From: an uncultured Pseudodesulfovibrio sp.
Lineage (GTDB): Bacteria; Desulfobacterota; Desulfovibrionia; Desulfovibrionales; Desulfovibrionaceae
Length of the DNA: 64,000 bases
Assembly: GCF_963662885.1 (NCBI RefSeq)
Contig: NZ_OY760059.1
Coordinates: forward strand, 1 to 64,000
Direction: 5' to 3'
In this document: positions 51,262 through 58,675 of the stretch, piece after piece
Position numbering within the stretch: the first letter of the stretch is position 1
How the letters are laid out: the number at the start of each line of letters is the position of its first letter
Translations under genes and position numbers: made by a program
Notes under the pieces: model-generated
Told to the model about the DNA's origin: nothing
The model's database searches: none
Seen by the model: only the letters and a program-made list of their open reading frames with translations

Positions 51262-53790
51262 ATGCCGCACCCCAACGAACAAAAACGCATCACCAAAACC
51301 TCCCTCTATTCCTGGGTTCTGTACAAGAGCGTCCCTCTGCAGTTGGCCGTAGTGGCCATCATCGTGGTCACCGTAGCCATGCGCGTGGTCCCGCTGGAAA
51401 TGCAGAAAAGGATCATCAACCAGGCAATAGGCATGAAGGACGTTCCGGCCCTGTGGCGCTACTGTGCCCTGTACATCGGGTCCGTGACCCTGGCCGGAAT
51501 ACTCAAGTTCGTCATCAACCTGATGCAGGTGCACATCGGTGAGCGTGCCCTGAAAGTCATCCGCGAGCGGCTCTACGAGCATCTGCTCACCCTGCCCGTA
51601 CAGTTCTACCGCCGCACCTCCCCCGGCAACGTCATCTCGTACCTGATCACAGAGTTCATCCCGGTGGCCAGCTTCATCGGCCAGGCCGTGGCCGTGCCCG
51701 CGGTCAACGTCCTGACCTTCCTGGCCATGGCCGGATACATGATCAACCTCAACCCGACCATCGGGCTGATCTCCATCTCCATCTACCCCATCGAACTCTT
51801 CGTCCTGCCGCGCATCCAGAAATATTTCCGCCGGGCCAACCGCCGCCGCATCAAGCACACGCAGGCCCTGTCCGGGCTGGTGGGCGAAGCCGTTTCCGGC
51901 GTGCACGAAGTCCACGCCAACGCATCCATTCCACTGGAAAAACAGCGTTTCTCGAAGATTCTGGACAAGCTGTACAAGGCTACGGTCCTGCAGAACGGCA
52001 TCAAGTTCGGCATCAAGTTCGTAAACAACTTCTTCATGAGCCTCGGGCCGTTCGTCCTTTTCCTCATCGGTGGCTGGTACGCCATCCAGGGGCGTTTCGA
52101 CGTGGGCGCCATCGTGGCCTTCCTGTCCGCTTACGAGAAACTCTACGACCCGTGGAAGGAACTCATGGAGTTCTGGCAGGTCTACCAGGACAGCTCCGTG
52201 CGCTACGGCCAGATCATGCGTGCCTTCGACCACTCGCCCGAATTCAAGCAGGTCGCCGAGGGTCGCGAACCGTACCATCTGGACAACGACGTGGAGATCC
52301 GCAATCTGTCCTTCGTGGTCGGCGGCAACGTCCGGCTGCTGGACAACGTCTCCCTGAAGATCAAGGGCGGCGAGCACGTGGCCCTGGTCGGTTTCTCCGG
52401 ATCGGGCAAGTCCACCCTGGCTCTGTGTGTCGCCCAGCTCTACAAGTACACCGGCGGCAGCGTGATGCTCGGCGGCCGAGAGGTTTCGGAGCTGACCAAA
52501 CAGGACATTTCCTACAACCTGGGCATGGTTGCCCAGCACCCGTTCATCTTCGACGGCACGGTCAAGGAGAACCTCCTTTACTCCTGCCGTTCCCTGGCCA
52601 TGCAGGGCGGGCACTGTCCGGGCGGCGACAATACCAGCCTGGACGAGCTTATCAAGATCACCCAGCAGGTCGGGCTGTTCACCGACGTGCTGGCCTTCGC
52701 CCTGCGCTCCCGTCTGGATCCCAAGGCCGACAACCTGGCTCTGAAAGAGGCCATTCTGGCTTCGCGCAAGGAGTTCCAGGAGGGCGAGGCGGGCATGTAC
52801 GCGGACGTGGCCGAGAACATCGAGTTCTTCGACATGGAGTCCTATTCCCGGTACATGACCGTGGCCGAAAACATCGCTTTTGGCGCGGCCAACCTGGAAA
52901 TGTTCGACCAGGAACACCTGCACTCCCATCCCGAGTTCCAGGCATTCCTCGAAGACCACGGCCTGAGCGCGCACCTGACCGTCCTGGGCGAGACCCTGGC
53001 CCGGGTGGTCACAGACGAACTCGGCCCTGAGCCCGCTCACGACGATTTCAAGGACTGCCCCATCCCCGAGGCCGAGTACGGCGACTACCAGAAGGTGGCC
53101 AACCGGCTGGATTCGGGCGAACCGTTGTCCGAGCATGAACAGGGCCTGATCTTCAAGCTGGCCATGGGCTATATCCCCGGCATCCACAAGCAGGTGGTTC
53201 TGGACAAGGGCTTCGCCAACCGCGTGGTCCGCTCCCGCCAGGATTTCATGGACCAGGTCTCTCAAAACTATCCCGACGCCTTCACCTTCTTTACCCACGA
53301 CAAGTACATCGACGCCCTGAACATTCAGGACAACATCCTTTTCGGCCGTGTGCGCACCGACGCCCAGGGAGCCGAGGAAGAGTTGAACCACCGGATCATG
53401 CAGGCGCTGATCATGCAGGGCGCGCTCGAACCCGTGGTCGAGATGGGCCTGAACTTCCAGGTCGGCTCCATGGGCGACCGCCTGTCCGGCGGCCAGCGCC
53501 AGAAGGTGGCCCTGGCCCGGACCTTCCTCAAGGTCCCGCCCGTACTCATCCTGGACGAAGCCACTGCCGCCCTGGACAACAAGTCCCAGGCGCGGGTGCA
53601 GAACATCCTGACCACCAACTGGAAGGGCAAGTCCACGGTCCTGGCGGTCATCCACCGTCTGGACATGCTGCCCTATTACGACAAGGTGGTCGTCCTCAAG
53701 GCGGGCCGCATCGTCGAGCAGGGCGAATACCAGGAGCTGCTGGACCGCAAGGGTGCGCTGTACACCCTGGTGCACGGCAAGGAAGACTAG
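51262..53790 (+). CDS. ABC exporter with fused ATPase carrying an approximately 260-residue insertion
   Basis: The 842-residue protein has an N-terminal exporter-type membrane domain (about 20-330, six helices) and an ATPase with Walker A GFSGSGKST near residue 378, Q-loop Q near 424 (MVAQHPFIFDGTVKENLLY), signature LSGGQRQ near 741 and Walker B VLILDEATAALD. The Q-loop and signature are normally 50-60 residues apart; here about 317. The extra part contains two more segments like the one after the Q-loop: YMTVAENIAFGAAN and ALNIQDNILFGRVRTD. So it may have arisen by internal duplication. It is divergent from the SpoIIE gene and may be linked to it. The substrate is unknown. Confidence 0.88.
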   Translation: MPHPNEQKRITKTSLYSWVLYKSVPLQLAVVAIIVVTVAMRVVPLEMQKRIINQAIGMKDVPALWRYCALYIGSVTLAGILKFVINLMQVHIGERALKVIRERLYEHLLTLPVQFYRRTSPGNVISYLITEFIPVASFIGQAVAVPAVNVLTFLAMAGYMINLNPTIGLISISIYPIELFVLPRIQKYFRRANRRRIKHTQALSGLVGEAVSGVHEVHANASIPLEKQRFSKILDKLYKATVLQNGIKFGIKFVNNFFMSLGPFVLFLIGGWYAIQGRFDVGAIVAFLSAYEKLYDPWKELMEFWQVYQDSSVRYGQIMRAFDHSPEFKQVAEGREPYHLDNDVEIRNLSFVVGGNVRLLDNVSLKIKGGEHVALVGFSGSGKSTLALCVAQLYKYTGGSVMLGGREVSELTKQDISYNLGMVAQHPFIFDGTVKENLLYSCRSLAMQGGHCPGGDNTSLDELIKITQQVGLFTDVLAFALRSRLDPKADNLALKEAILASRKEFQEGEAGMYADVAENIEFFDMESYSRYMTVAENIAFGAANLEMFDQEHLHSHPEFQAFLEDHGLSAHLTVLGETLARVVTDELGPEPAHDDFKDCPIPEAEYGDYQKVANRLDSGEPLSEHEQGLIFKLAMGYIPGIHKQVVLDKGFANRVVRSRQDFMDQVSQNYPDAFTFFTHDKYIDALNIQDNILFGRVRTDAQGAEEELNHRIMQALIMQGALEPVVEMGLNFQVGSMGDRLSGGQRQKVALARTFLKVPPVLILDEATAALDNKSQARVQNILTTNWKGKSTVLAVIHRLDMLPYYDKVVVLKAGRIVEQGEYQELLDRKGALYTLVHGKED

Positions 53791-54037
53791 CCCTCCCCCT
53801 TTTTTCCGAAAGGAAAGCGAAAACGATTTTTTCCGCCCAATGACGCGGAATTTGTTGCTTATGTGAAAAAATTCGCAACAAAATTCTTCAAAAACAGATT
53901 TTTTTCTGCTTTTTTCCGCTTTACACCCCGTTTTTTTGAATGTACCCAATGGGCAACCCAATCGGGACTCTCTCCCTCTCATAGGCCCGGTCCAGGAGAC
54001 GTTCTCCTGGACCGGACTCTACTAAAAGGAGGCCGCC
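53791..54037 (+). promoter_or_regulatory. AT-rich leader of the AhpD-like gene
   Basis: The first part (53791-53940) has several T-runs and A-runs, unlike the surrounding DNA. The last part carries the hairpin at 53987-54015. An AAAGGAGG ribosome site ends it. The T-runs may also end the ABC-transporter transcript. Confidence 0.45.
53987..54015. promoter_or_regulatory. Perfect 13-bp hairpin in the leader of the AhpD-like gene
   Basis: CCGGTCCAGGAGA (53987-53999) pairs fully with TCTCCTGGACCGG (54003-54015) around a CGT loop. It ends 22 bases before the ATG and 8 before the ribosome site. No T-run follows, so it is not a terminator. It may stabilise the mRNA or bind a protein. Confidence 0.65.
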
Positions 54038-54367
54038 ATGCCGGAACCCGCAGAGAAAGCTACCGAACTCTTCCGCCAGATGAACAAGAACCGCCGCGAC
54101 GTCTTCAAGGCGTACCAGGGGTTCACCGCCGCCATCAAAAAGGGCAGCGCCATCGAGGACAAATACCAGTCCCTGATTCTGATCGCCTGCTCCATCCTGA
54201 CCCAGTGCGACATGTGCATCTCGCTCCATGTGCAGAACGCCGTGACCAACGGCGCCACCAAGGACGAGATCATCGACGCAGGGCTGCTCGCCGTGGCCAT
54301 GGGCGGTTCCCCCAAGATGATGTACATGCGGTACGTCTACGAGGAACTCGACAAGCTCTACGAATAG
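54038..54367 (+). CDS. AhpD-like/carboxymuconolactone-decarboxylase-family protein
   Basis: The 109-residue protein is the helical AhpD/CMD fold. The CxxCxxxH redox motif is C57-DM-C60-ISL-H64, as in peroxidase-type members, so a thiol-peroxidase or disulfide role is likely. It has a strong ribosome site (AAAGGAGG) and its own hairpin leader. No ahpC lies next to it. A bidirectional-looking terminator follows. Confidence 0.9.
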   Translation: MPEPAEKATELFRQMNKNRRDVFKAYQGFTAAIKKGSAIEDKYQSLILIACSILTQCDMCISLHVQNAVTNGATKDEIIDAGLLAVAMGGSPKMMYMRYVYEELDKLYE

Positions 54368-54403
54368 AAGGCGGGGCATCCCGCCGCCCCGATTAATCGG
54401 GAT

Positions 54404-54447
54404 AAAACGGCGCGCCGTGCTTGTGCATGGCGCGCCGTTTTGTTTTT
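54404..54447 (+). terminator. Intrinsic terminator after the AhpD-like gene
   Basis: ACGGCGCGCC pairs with GGCGCGCCGT around a 12-base loop, with an A-run before and a T-run after. Confidence 0.88.
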
Positions 54448-54456
54448 AGGAGGAGA

Positions 54457-55161
54457 GTGCGCAGCTAATTGGCCGCGCATCCGCGTCGAGACTTTTGGTT
54501 GTCCTGCCTACTTTTTGATTTCGCTTTTACAGCGACTTCCTTTTTTGCTGGCGCAGAAAAAAGGAAGCAAAAACTGCGCTGTGGTGCGATCGCGCGTCAG
54601 CGGACCCAAGAGCCCGTAGGCGGCTTTCGCTGTCCGGATCGAAGGTCTGCTTCGCAGACGCGATCCGGCCTGCGCTTCGCCGCCGGAGACGGGCTCTAGG
54701 GTCCGCTGCCGATTGCCGCCCTCCGCATGTGTGGATTGGTCTACTGAGTTTGGCTTGTCGTAAGGACCGGCAGAAGCTCACTACTGCGGGCCTGGAGCGC
54801 CTCGGACGCCCACGTCCGACAGCGGCTCTCACAGCCCCGCGCCAAGGCAAGCTCTCCCGCAGCCCTCTGCACCTCTTCCCCTCACCCAAACGAGCCCTTG
54901 ATCGGAGCATTAGAAGCTGACGATGAGGGGCGGCGGCTCTTCGATTCAGAGCGAGCGCAGCGAGCCTTGAATCGGGAGCCGACCCGAATCGATCAGATTC
55001 TTATGCACCGATCTCCGGGCGGCCGCGCCACACTCCAAGGCCCTTTTTTTCGTCTATTTTTTTGGGCCAGCAAAAAAATGGACCCCGCCGGGAGGGCATG
55101 GAGAATTGTGTGGGGCTTCAGCCCCACACAGCGGCTCTCAGCGGTGCAACCGCGCATTTTC
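54457..55161. repeat. Approximately 700-bp structured repeat, copy B (inverted relative to copy A)
   Basis: The reverse complement of this region aligns with 32856-33557 from end to end with almost equal length. It keeps the same hairpins. The differences cluster in the middle (about 54720-54800). It lies in the gap between the terminator at 54404 and that of the aminotransferase, so it does not interrupt a gene. It is the only second copy I noticed in the window. Confidence 0.8.
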
Positions 55162-55170
55162 TAGTATCCA

Positions 55171-55198
55171 TAAAAAAAGCCGCCCCAAAGGGCGGCCT
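55171..55198 (-). terminator. Intrinsic terminator of the aminotransferase gene
   Basis: On the minus strand GCCGCCC pairs with GGGCGGC around a short loop, followed by a T-run (TTTTTTTA). Confidence 0.88.
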
Positions 55199-55236
55199 TC
55201 CTTATCTCTTCATCAGACGAGACCGTGCTGCTCGGT

Positions 55237-56409
55237 CTATTTCCCGAGCAGCACCGACCCCACCTTGGCAAGCGCCGACTTCAAAACCTCATCATCCACG
55301 GCATACGAGAAGCGGATGCACTTGTCGTCACCAAACGCGGAACCGGGCACCAGGGCTACTCCCACCTCTTCGAGAATCTTGGTGCACATGGACGCCGAAT
55401 CCGGGGCTTCTTCGGTGTAGAACTGATCCAGCACCGGGAAGAGGTAGAACGCGCCATCGGGCTTGGGGCAGGCGGCACCCCAGCCGGTGATGATCTCGTA
55501 AGCTAGATCGCGGCGGCGGACAAAGGCCTCCTTCATCTCGTCCACGATCTCCCACGGGCCGGTCAGGGCGGCCAGGGCCGCGCGCTGGGTGATGGAGTTG
55601 ATGTTGGACGTGGACTGCCCCTGGATCTTGGTCATGGCCTTGATCAGGTCCTCGTGGCCCAGGGCGTAGCCCACGCGCCAGCCGGTCATGCAGAAGGACT
55701 TGGACAGCGCGCCCACGATGGCGATGGTCTCGGGGTACTTCTCCCAGGTCTTGGCCAGGGAGGCGGGCTCGAACGGGGCGTAGACCAGCCGGTCGTAGAC
55801 CTCGTCCGAAATGATGAAAATATTGTTCTTGCGCGCCCACTCGGCGATGGCTTCCAACTGGACCTGGGTGTAGCAGCAGCCTGTGGGGTTGGACGGCGAG
55901 TTGAGGATAAGCACCTTGGTCTTGTCGGTGCGCACGGCCTCCAATCCCTCCAGGGTGACCAGGTAGCCGTCGTCGGCGGTGGTGGGCACGAACACGGACT
56001 CGCCGTCGGCCAGCTGGACCATGGCCGGGTAGCTGACCCAGTAGGGAGCCGGAATGAGCACTTCGTCTCCGGGATTCACCAGGGCCATGATCAGGTTGTA
56101 CAGGACCTGCTTGCCGCCGTTGCAGACGATGGCGTTGGCCGCCCCGGCCTTGGCGCCGTAGAACCGGCCGTAGTAGCCGGCAACGGCTTCGCGCAGCTCG
56201 GGGATGCCGGGCACGGCGGTGTACCGGGTAAAGCCGTCGTCCAGGGCGGCTTTGGCCGCCTCGCAGACATTGAGCGGGGTGCAGAAATCAGGCTGGCCCA
56301 CGGCCAGGCTGACGATCTCCCGCCCCTGGGCCTGCAGCTCCTGCGCCTTGGTGTTCACCGCCAGGGTGGCGGACGGCTTGATCCTCGCCAGACGTTCGGA
56401 AATTCGCAT
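55237..56409 (-). CDS. Pyridoxal-phosphate aspartate-type aminotransferase (class I)
   Basis: The 390-residue protein transfers an amino group, most likely between aspartate and 2-oxoglutarate. It has the class I set: NSPSNPTGCCY, ISDEVYDRLVY and the PLP-lysine region GALSKSFCMTGWRVGYALG. The sequence resembles the AspC-like type Ib aminotransferases. ATG 56409 is used; a GTG at 56421 is possible. It stands alone with its own terminator. The start region is upstream of the divergent SRPBCC gene, so promoters share 56410-56591. Confidence 0.93.
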   Translation of the reverse strand: MRISERLARIKPSATLAVNTKAQELQAQGREIVSLAVGQPDFCTPLNVCEAAKAALDDGFTRYTAVPGIPELREAVAGYYGRFYGAKAGAANAIVCNGGKQVLYNLIMALVNPGDEVLIPAPYWVSYPAMVQLADGESVFVPTTADDGYLVTLEGLEAVRTDKTKVLILNSPSNPTGCCYTQVQLEAIAEWARKNNIFIISDEVYDRLVYAPFEPASLAKTWEKYPETIAIVGALSKSFCMTGWRVGYALGHEDLIKAMTKIQGQSTSNINSITQRAALAALTGPWEIVDEMKEAFVRRRDLAYEIITGWGAACPKPDGAFYLFPVLDQFYTEEAPDSASMCTKILEEVGVALVPGSAFGDDKCIRFSYAVDDEVLKSALAKVGSVLLGK

Positions 56410-56526
56410 GGAAAAGCTCACTTTAAAGTATGATTGATGTACAGGACCGCTGGTTTGCCAATAGACTAAAAAAAATCGAAGGTAAATCGCGTTTTTCCCC
56501 TCCCGGGAAAAAAGTTGCCCAACAGC

Positions 56527-56551
56527 TTGACCTGTCTATAGGTTCATAGAG
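56527..56551. promoter_or_regulatory. Candidate MerR-type operator/promoter element
   Basis: A -35-like TTGACC (56527-56532) overlaps the partial dyad ACCTGTCTATAGGT. This resembles the elements bound by MerR-family activators. The -10 box is not clear. It lies 41 bases before the SRPBCC gene, and the MerR-type fusion gene is second in the same operon. Confidence 0.45.
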
Positions 56552-56591
56552 CAGCCATGACTTTGCAACCGCAAACGCAAAGGAGAAAATC

Positions 56592-57053
56592 ATGGCTGTT
56601 TTCACCCCCGACCGACTCACGGTGTCGGCGGAAATGTTTTTGGAGCACCCGGCAGAGGCCATATGGCCGCTTTTGTGCCCGGTGCGGGAATACGACTGGA
56701 TCGCCCATTGGCGTTGCGAGGTCCTGCGCAGCGAATCCGGCGTCAATGAACTCGGCTGCGTGTTCCGCACCAATCTGCCGGGCGCGGGGCCGGAGGTTTG
56801 GCTGACCAGCCGGTTTGATCCGTGCGAACGGCTGGAATTCGTGCGCACGGGCCGGGATAGGGTCATCCATTTTGTCATCCGGCTTTTGCCTGAAAACGGC
56901 GGGACCCGGCTGACCTGGACGCACCACGTCACGACGCTGACAGAGGCGGGCAACGCGGAGCTTGCCGACAAGCCCGCGGCCTTTGCCTCACAGATGGCGC
57001 AGCTTGAGCGCATGCTCGGGCATTACCTGGAAACCGGCGGGATGCTGACATAA
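56592..57053 (+). CDS. SRPBCC-family (START-like) protein
   Basis: The 153-residue protein has the SRPBCC (Bet v 1-type) fold: EMFLEHPAEAIWPLLCPVREYDW near the start (core EHPAEAIWPLLCPVREYDW) and RLTWTHHVTTLTEAGN near the end. Such proteins bind hydrophobic ligands in a cavity. No catalytic residue is obvious. It lies 17 bases before the MerR-methyltransferase gene and behind the MerR-type element. The likely job is to bind or process the same small molecule that the regulator senses. Confidence 0.82.
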   Translation: MAVFTPDRLTVSAEMFLEHPAEAIWPLLCPVREYDWIAHWRCEVLRSESGVNELGCVFRTNLPGAGPEVWLTSRFDPCERLEFVRTGRDRVIHFVIRLLPENGGTRLTWTHHVTTLTEAGNAELADKPAAFASQMAQLERMLGHYLETGGMLT

Positions 57054-57070
57054 CCAAGGAGCGTGCGGAC

Positions 57071-58387
57071 ATGTATACGGTGGGACGATTGGCCAAACGG
57101 CACGGGCTGTCGCGCTCGACCCTGCTCTACTACGACCGCATCGGCCTGCTGCGTCCGACCGGGCACGCCAAGGGCGAGTATCGGCACTATACCGAAGCCG
57201 ACGACGCCAGACTCACGCGCATCCGCGAATACCGGCGGGCGGGCATCGCCTTGGTCGAGATCCGGCGCATGCTCGACGGCAACGCCGAAACCACGGTGGC
57301 CGGAGCGCTGGAAAAACGACTTATGGAGCTGAACCGGGAGATGGACGACCTGAGGGAGCAGCAACGGCTGGTCGCAGGGTTGCTCGGCCGGGCCGACCTC
57401 CTGGCCGAAGCCGAGGCCATGGACAAGGCCACATGGGTCTCCCTGCTGGCTGCGGCCGGGTTCACCGAAGCGGACATGCGTGACTGGCACGTCCGCTTCG
57501 AGCACAGCGATCCGGAAAAACACGAGCGGTTTCTGCGCGCCCTGCGTATCCCGGACAGCGAGATCTCGGCCATCCGGGCCATGGCCGCCGCACCGCACGA
57601 AATCCTCAACCTCAACAGGGAATCAGGCAGATTTATGGAATTATTCTTCAAAATATACGAGGGATTGGATCGGGAAGGACCGGGCAGTTACGCCATGACC
57701 GAGAAGGCCTACACGCTGTGTCAGGGGGTACCGGACAAACCGGAAATCCTGGAACTGGGTTGCGGCTCGGGCGGGGCGACCATCCCCCTGGCGCAAATCT
57801 CCGGCGGCACGGTCACGGCCACCGAGGTCTACCGCCCATTCCTGGACGCGCTGGTCCGGCGCGCCCAATCCGCCGGGGTGGCCGACAGGGTCATAGCCGC
57901 AGTCATGGATATGGGCGACATCCAGGCCGAGCCCGAGTCCTTCGACCTTATCTGGTGCGAGGGCGCGGCGTACATCCTGGGCGTGGACAAGGCCCTGGAG
58001 CAGTGGCAACGCTTCCTCAAGCCGGGCGGGTGCCTGTGCTTCACGGATGCCGTCTGGCTGATCGATCCAGAATCCGCACCCGATGAGCTGCGCGAGTTCT
58101 GGTCAAGGGGGTACCCGGCCATGCGCACGGCACAAGCCAACAATGACGCGTCCCGCCGGGCGGGCTATGCCGTGCTCGGCGATTTCAGCATAGATTCAGC
58201 TTGTTGGGAGGCCTTCTACGCCGATGTGGAGAAGCGCCTGGAGAACATCGAACCGGTGTTCGGCCAAGACCCGGACGGCCGGGCCATCATCGACATGACC
58301 CGCCACGAAATAGCCCTCTACCGCCGGTATCCGGACGCCTACGGCTACCGGTTCCACATCCTGCGCAAACCCGCTTCCGACAGATAG
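57071..58387 (+). CDS. MerR-type regulator fused to an SAM-dependent methyltransferase
   Basis: The 438-residue protein begins with a MerR DNA-binding domain (YTVGRLAKRHGLSRSTLLYY, DRIGLLRPTGHAKGEYRHY, then a dimerisation helix about 75-110). A linker follows. From about residue 220 comes a class I methyltransferase with motif I ILELGCGSGGATIPL near 226-240 and a later segment WQRFLKPGGCLCFTDAVW. The fusion suggests a regulator that senses a compound and methylates it, or that uses its enzyme domain as the sensor. It is downstream of the SRPBCC gene. A terminator follows. Confidence 0.9.
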   Translation: MYTVGRLAKRHGLSRSTLLYYDRIGLLRPTGHAKGEYRHYTEADDARLTRIREYRRAGIALVEIRRMLDGNAETTVAGALEKRLMELNREMDDLREQQRLVAGLLGRADLLAEAEAMDKATWVSLLAAAGFTEADMRDWHVRFEHSDPEKHERFLRALRIPDSEISAIRAMAAAPHEILNLNRESGRFMELFFKIYEGLDREGPGSYAMTEKAYTLCQGVPDKPEILELGCGSGGATIPLAQISGGTVTATEVYRPFLDALVRRAQSAGVADRVIAAVMDMGDIQAEPESFDLIWCEGAAYILGVDKALEQWQRFLKPGGCLCFTDAVWLIDPESAPDELREFWSRGYPAMRTAQANNDASRRAGYAVLGDFSIDSACWEAFYADVEKRLENIEPVFGQDPDGRAIIDMTRHEIALYRRYPDAYGYRFHILRKPASDR

Positions 58388-58393
58388 ACACTG

Positions 58394-58428
58394 CAGCCCC
58401 TTCGCCTCATGCGGAGGGGCTGTTTTTT
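58394..58428 (+). terminator. Intrinsic terminator after the MerR-methyltransferase gene
   Basis: CAGCCCC pairs with GGGGCTG around a 15-base loop with an inner GC stem, followed by TTTTTT. Confidence 0.88.
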
Positions 58429-58497
58429 GGCTCTCCAGCTACAAAATCGTCCCTTTTCTTGAGACAATTTTGAAATAGTATTCATTATCAGCTAGCT

Positions 58498-58535
58498 CAT
58501 GGTTCCGGGAACTCACGGACCATGCGGCTTCCCGG
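58498..58535 (+). promoter_or_regulatory. Overlapping hairpins upstream of nrdJ
   Basis: CATGGTTCCG (58498-58507) can pair with CGGACCATG (58516-58524). Alternatively CCGGGAA (58505-58511) can pair with TTCCCGG (58529-58535), which is followed by CTTTTTG. The two share bases, so only one can form at a time, as in an attenuator. I found no cobalamin riboswitch consensus here. Confidence 0.45.
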
Positions 58536-58590
58536 CTTTTTGTCCGTCAAAACGAATTTTGGCTGGTGTTTTTAGGCCGGCTTCTGTAAT

Positions 58591-58605
58591 CTAGACATTC
58601 TCTAG
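58591..58605. promoter_or_regulatory. Candidate operator CTAGA-N5-TCTAG, copy 2
   Basis: The perfect dyad CTAGA CATTC TCTAG has the same arms and spacing as 7461-7475. It lies 71 bases before the nrdJ start, next to a -10-like TGTAAT (58585-58590). Confidence 0.5.
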
Positions 58606-58675
58606 CGCCAATAAATATCGTCGGTGCGATTATCAATAATCTCAAAGTATTTTAATCAGTTACAAAGGTTTATTC

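Noticed and set aside
48505..53982. A single 1825-codon open frame on the minus strand
   Set aside because: Its first 960 or so codons lie antisense to the well-supported ABC exporter and to non-coding sequence. Only the part from 51096 on has family motifs and a membrane anchor, so the gene starts there.
58429..58675. Cobalamin riboswitch before nrdJ
   Set aside because: I looked for the B12-box type consensus and found none on either strand. Only hairpins were seen.
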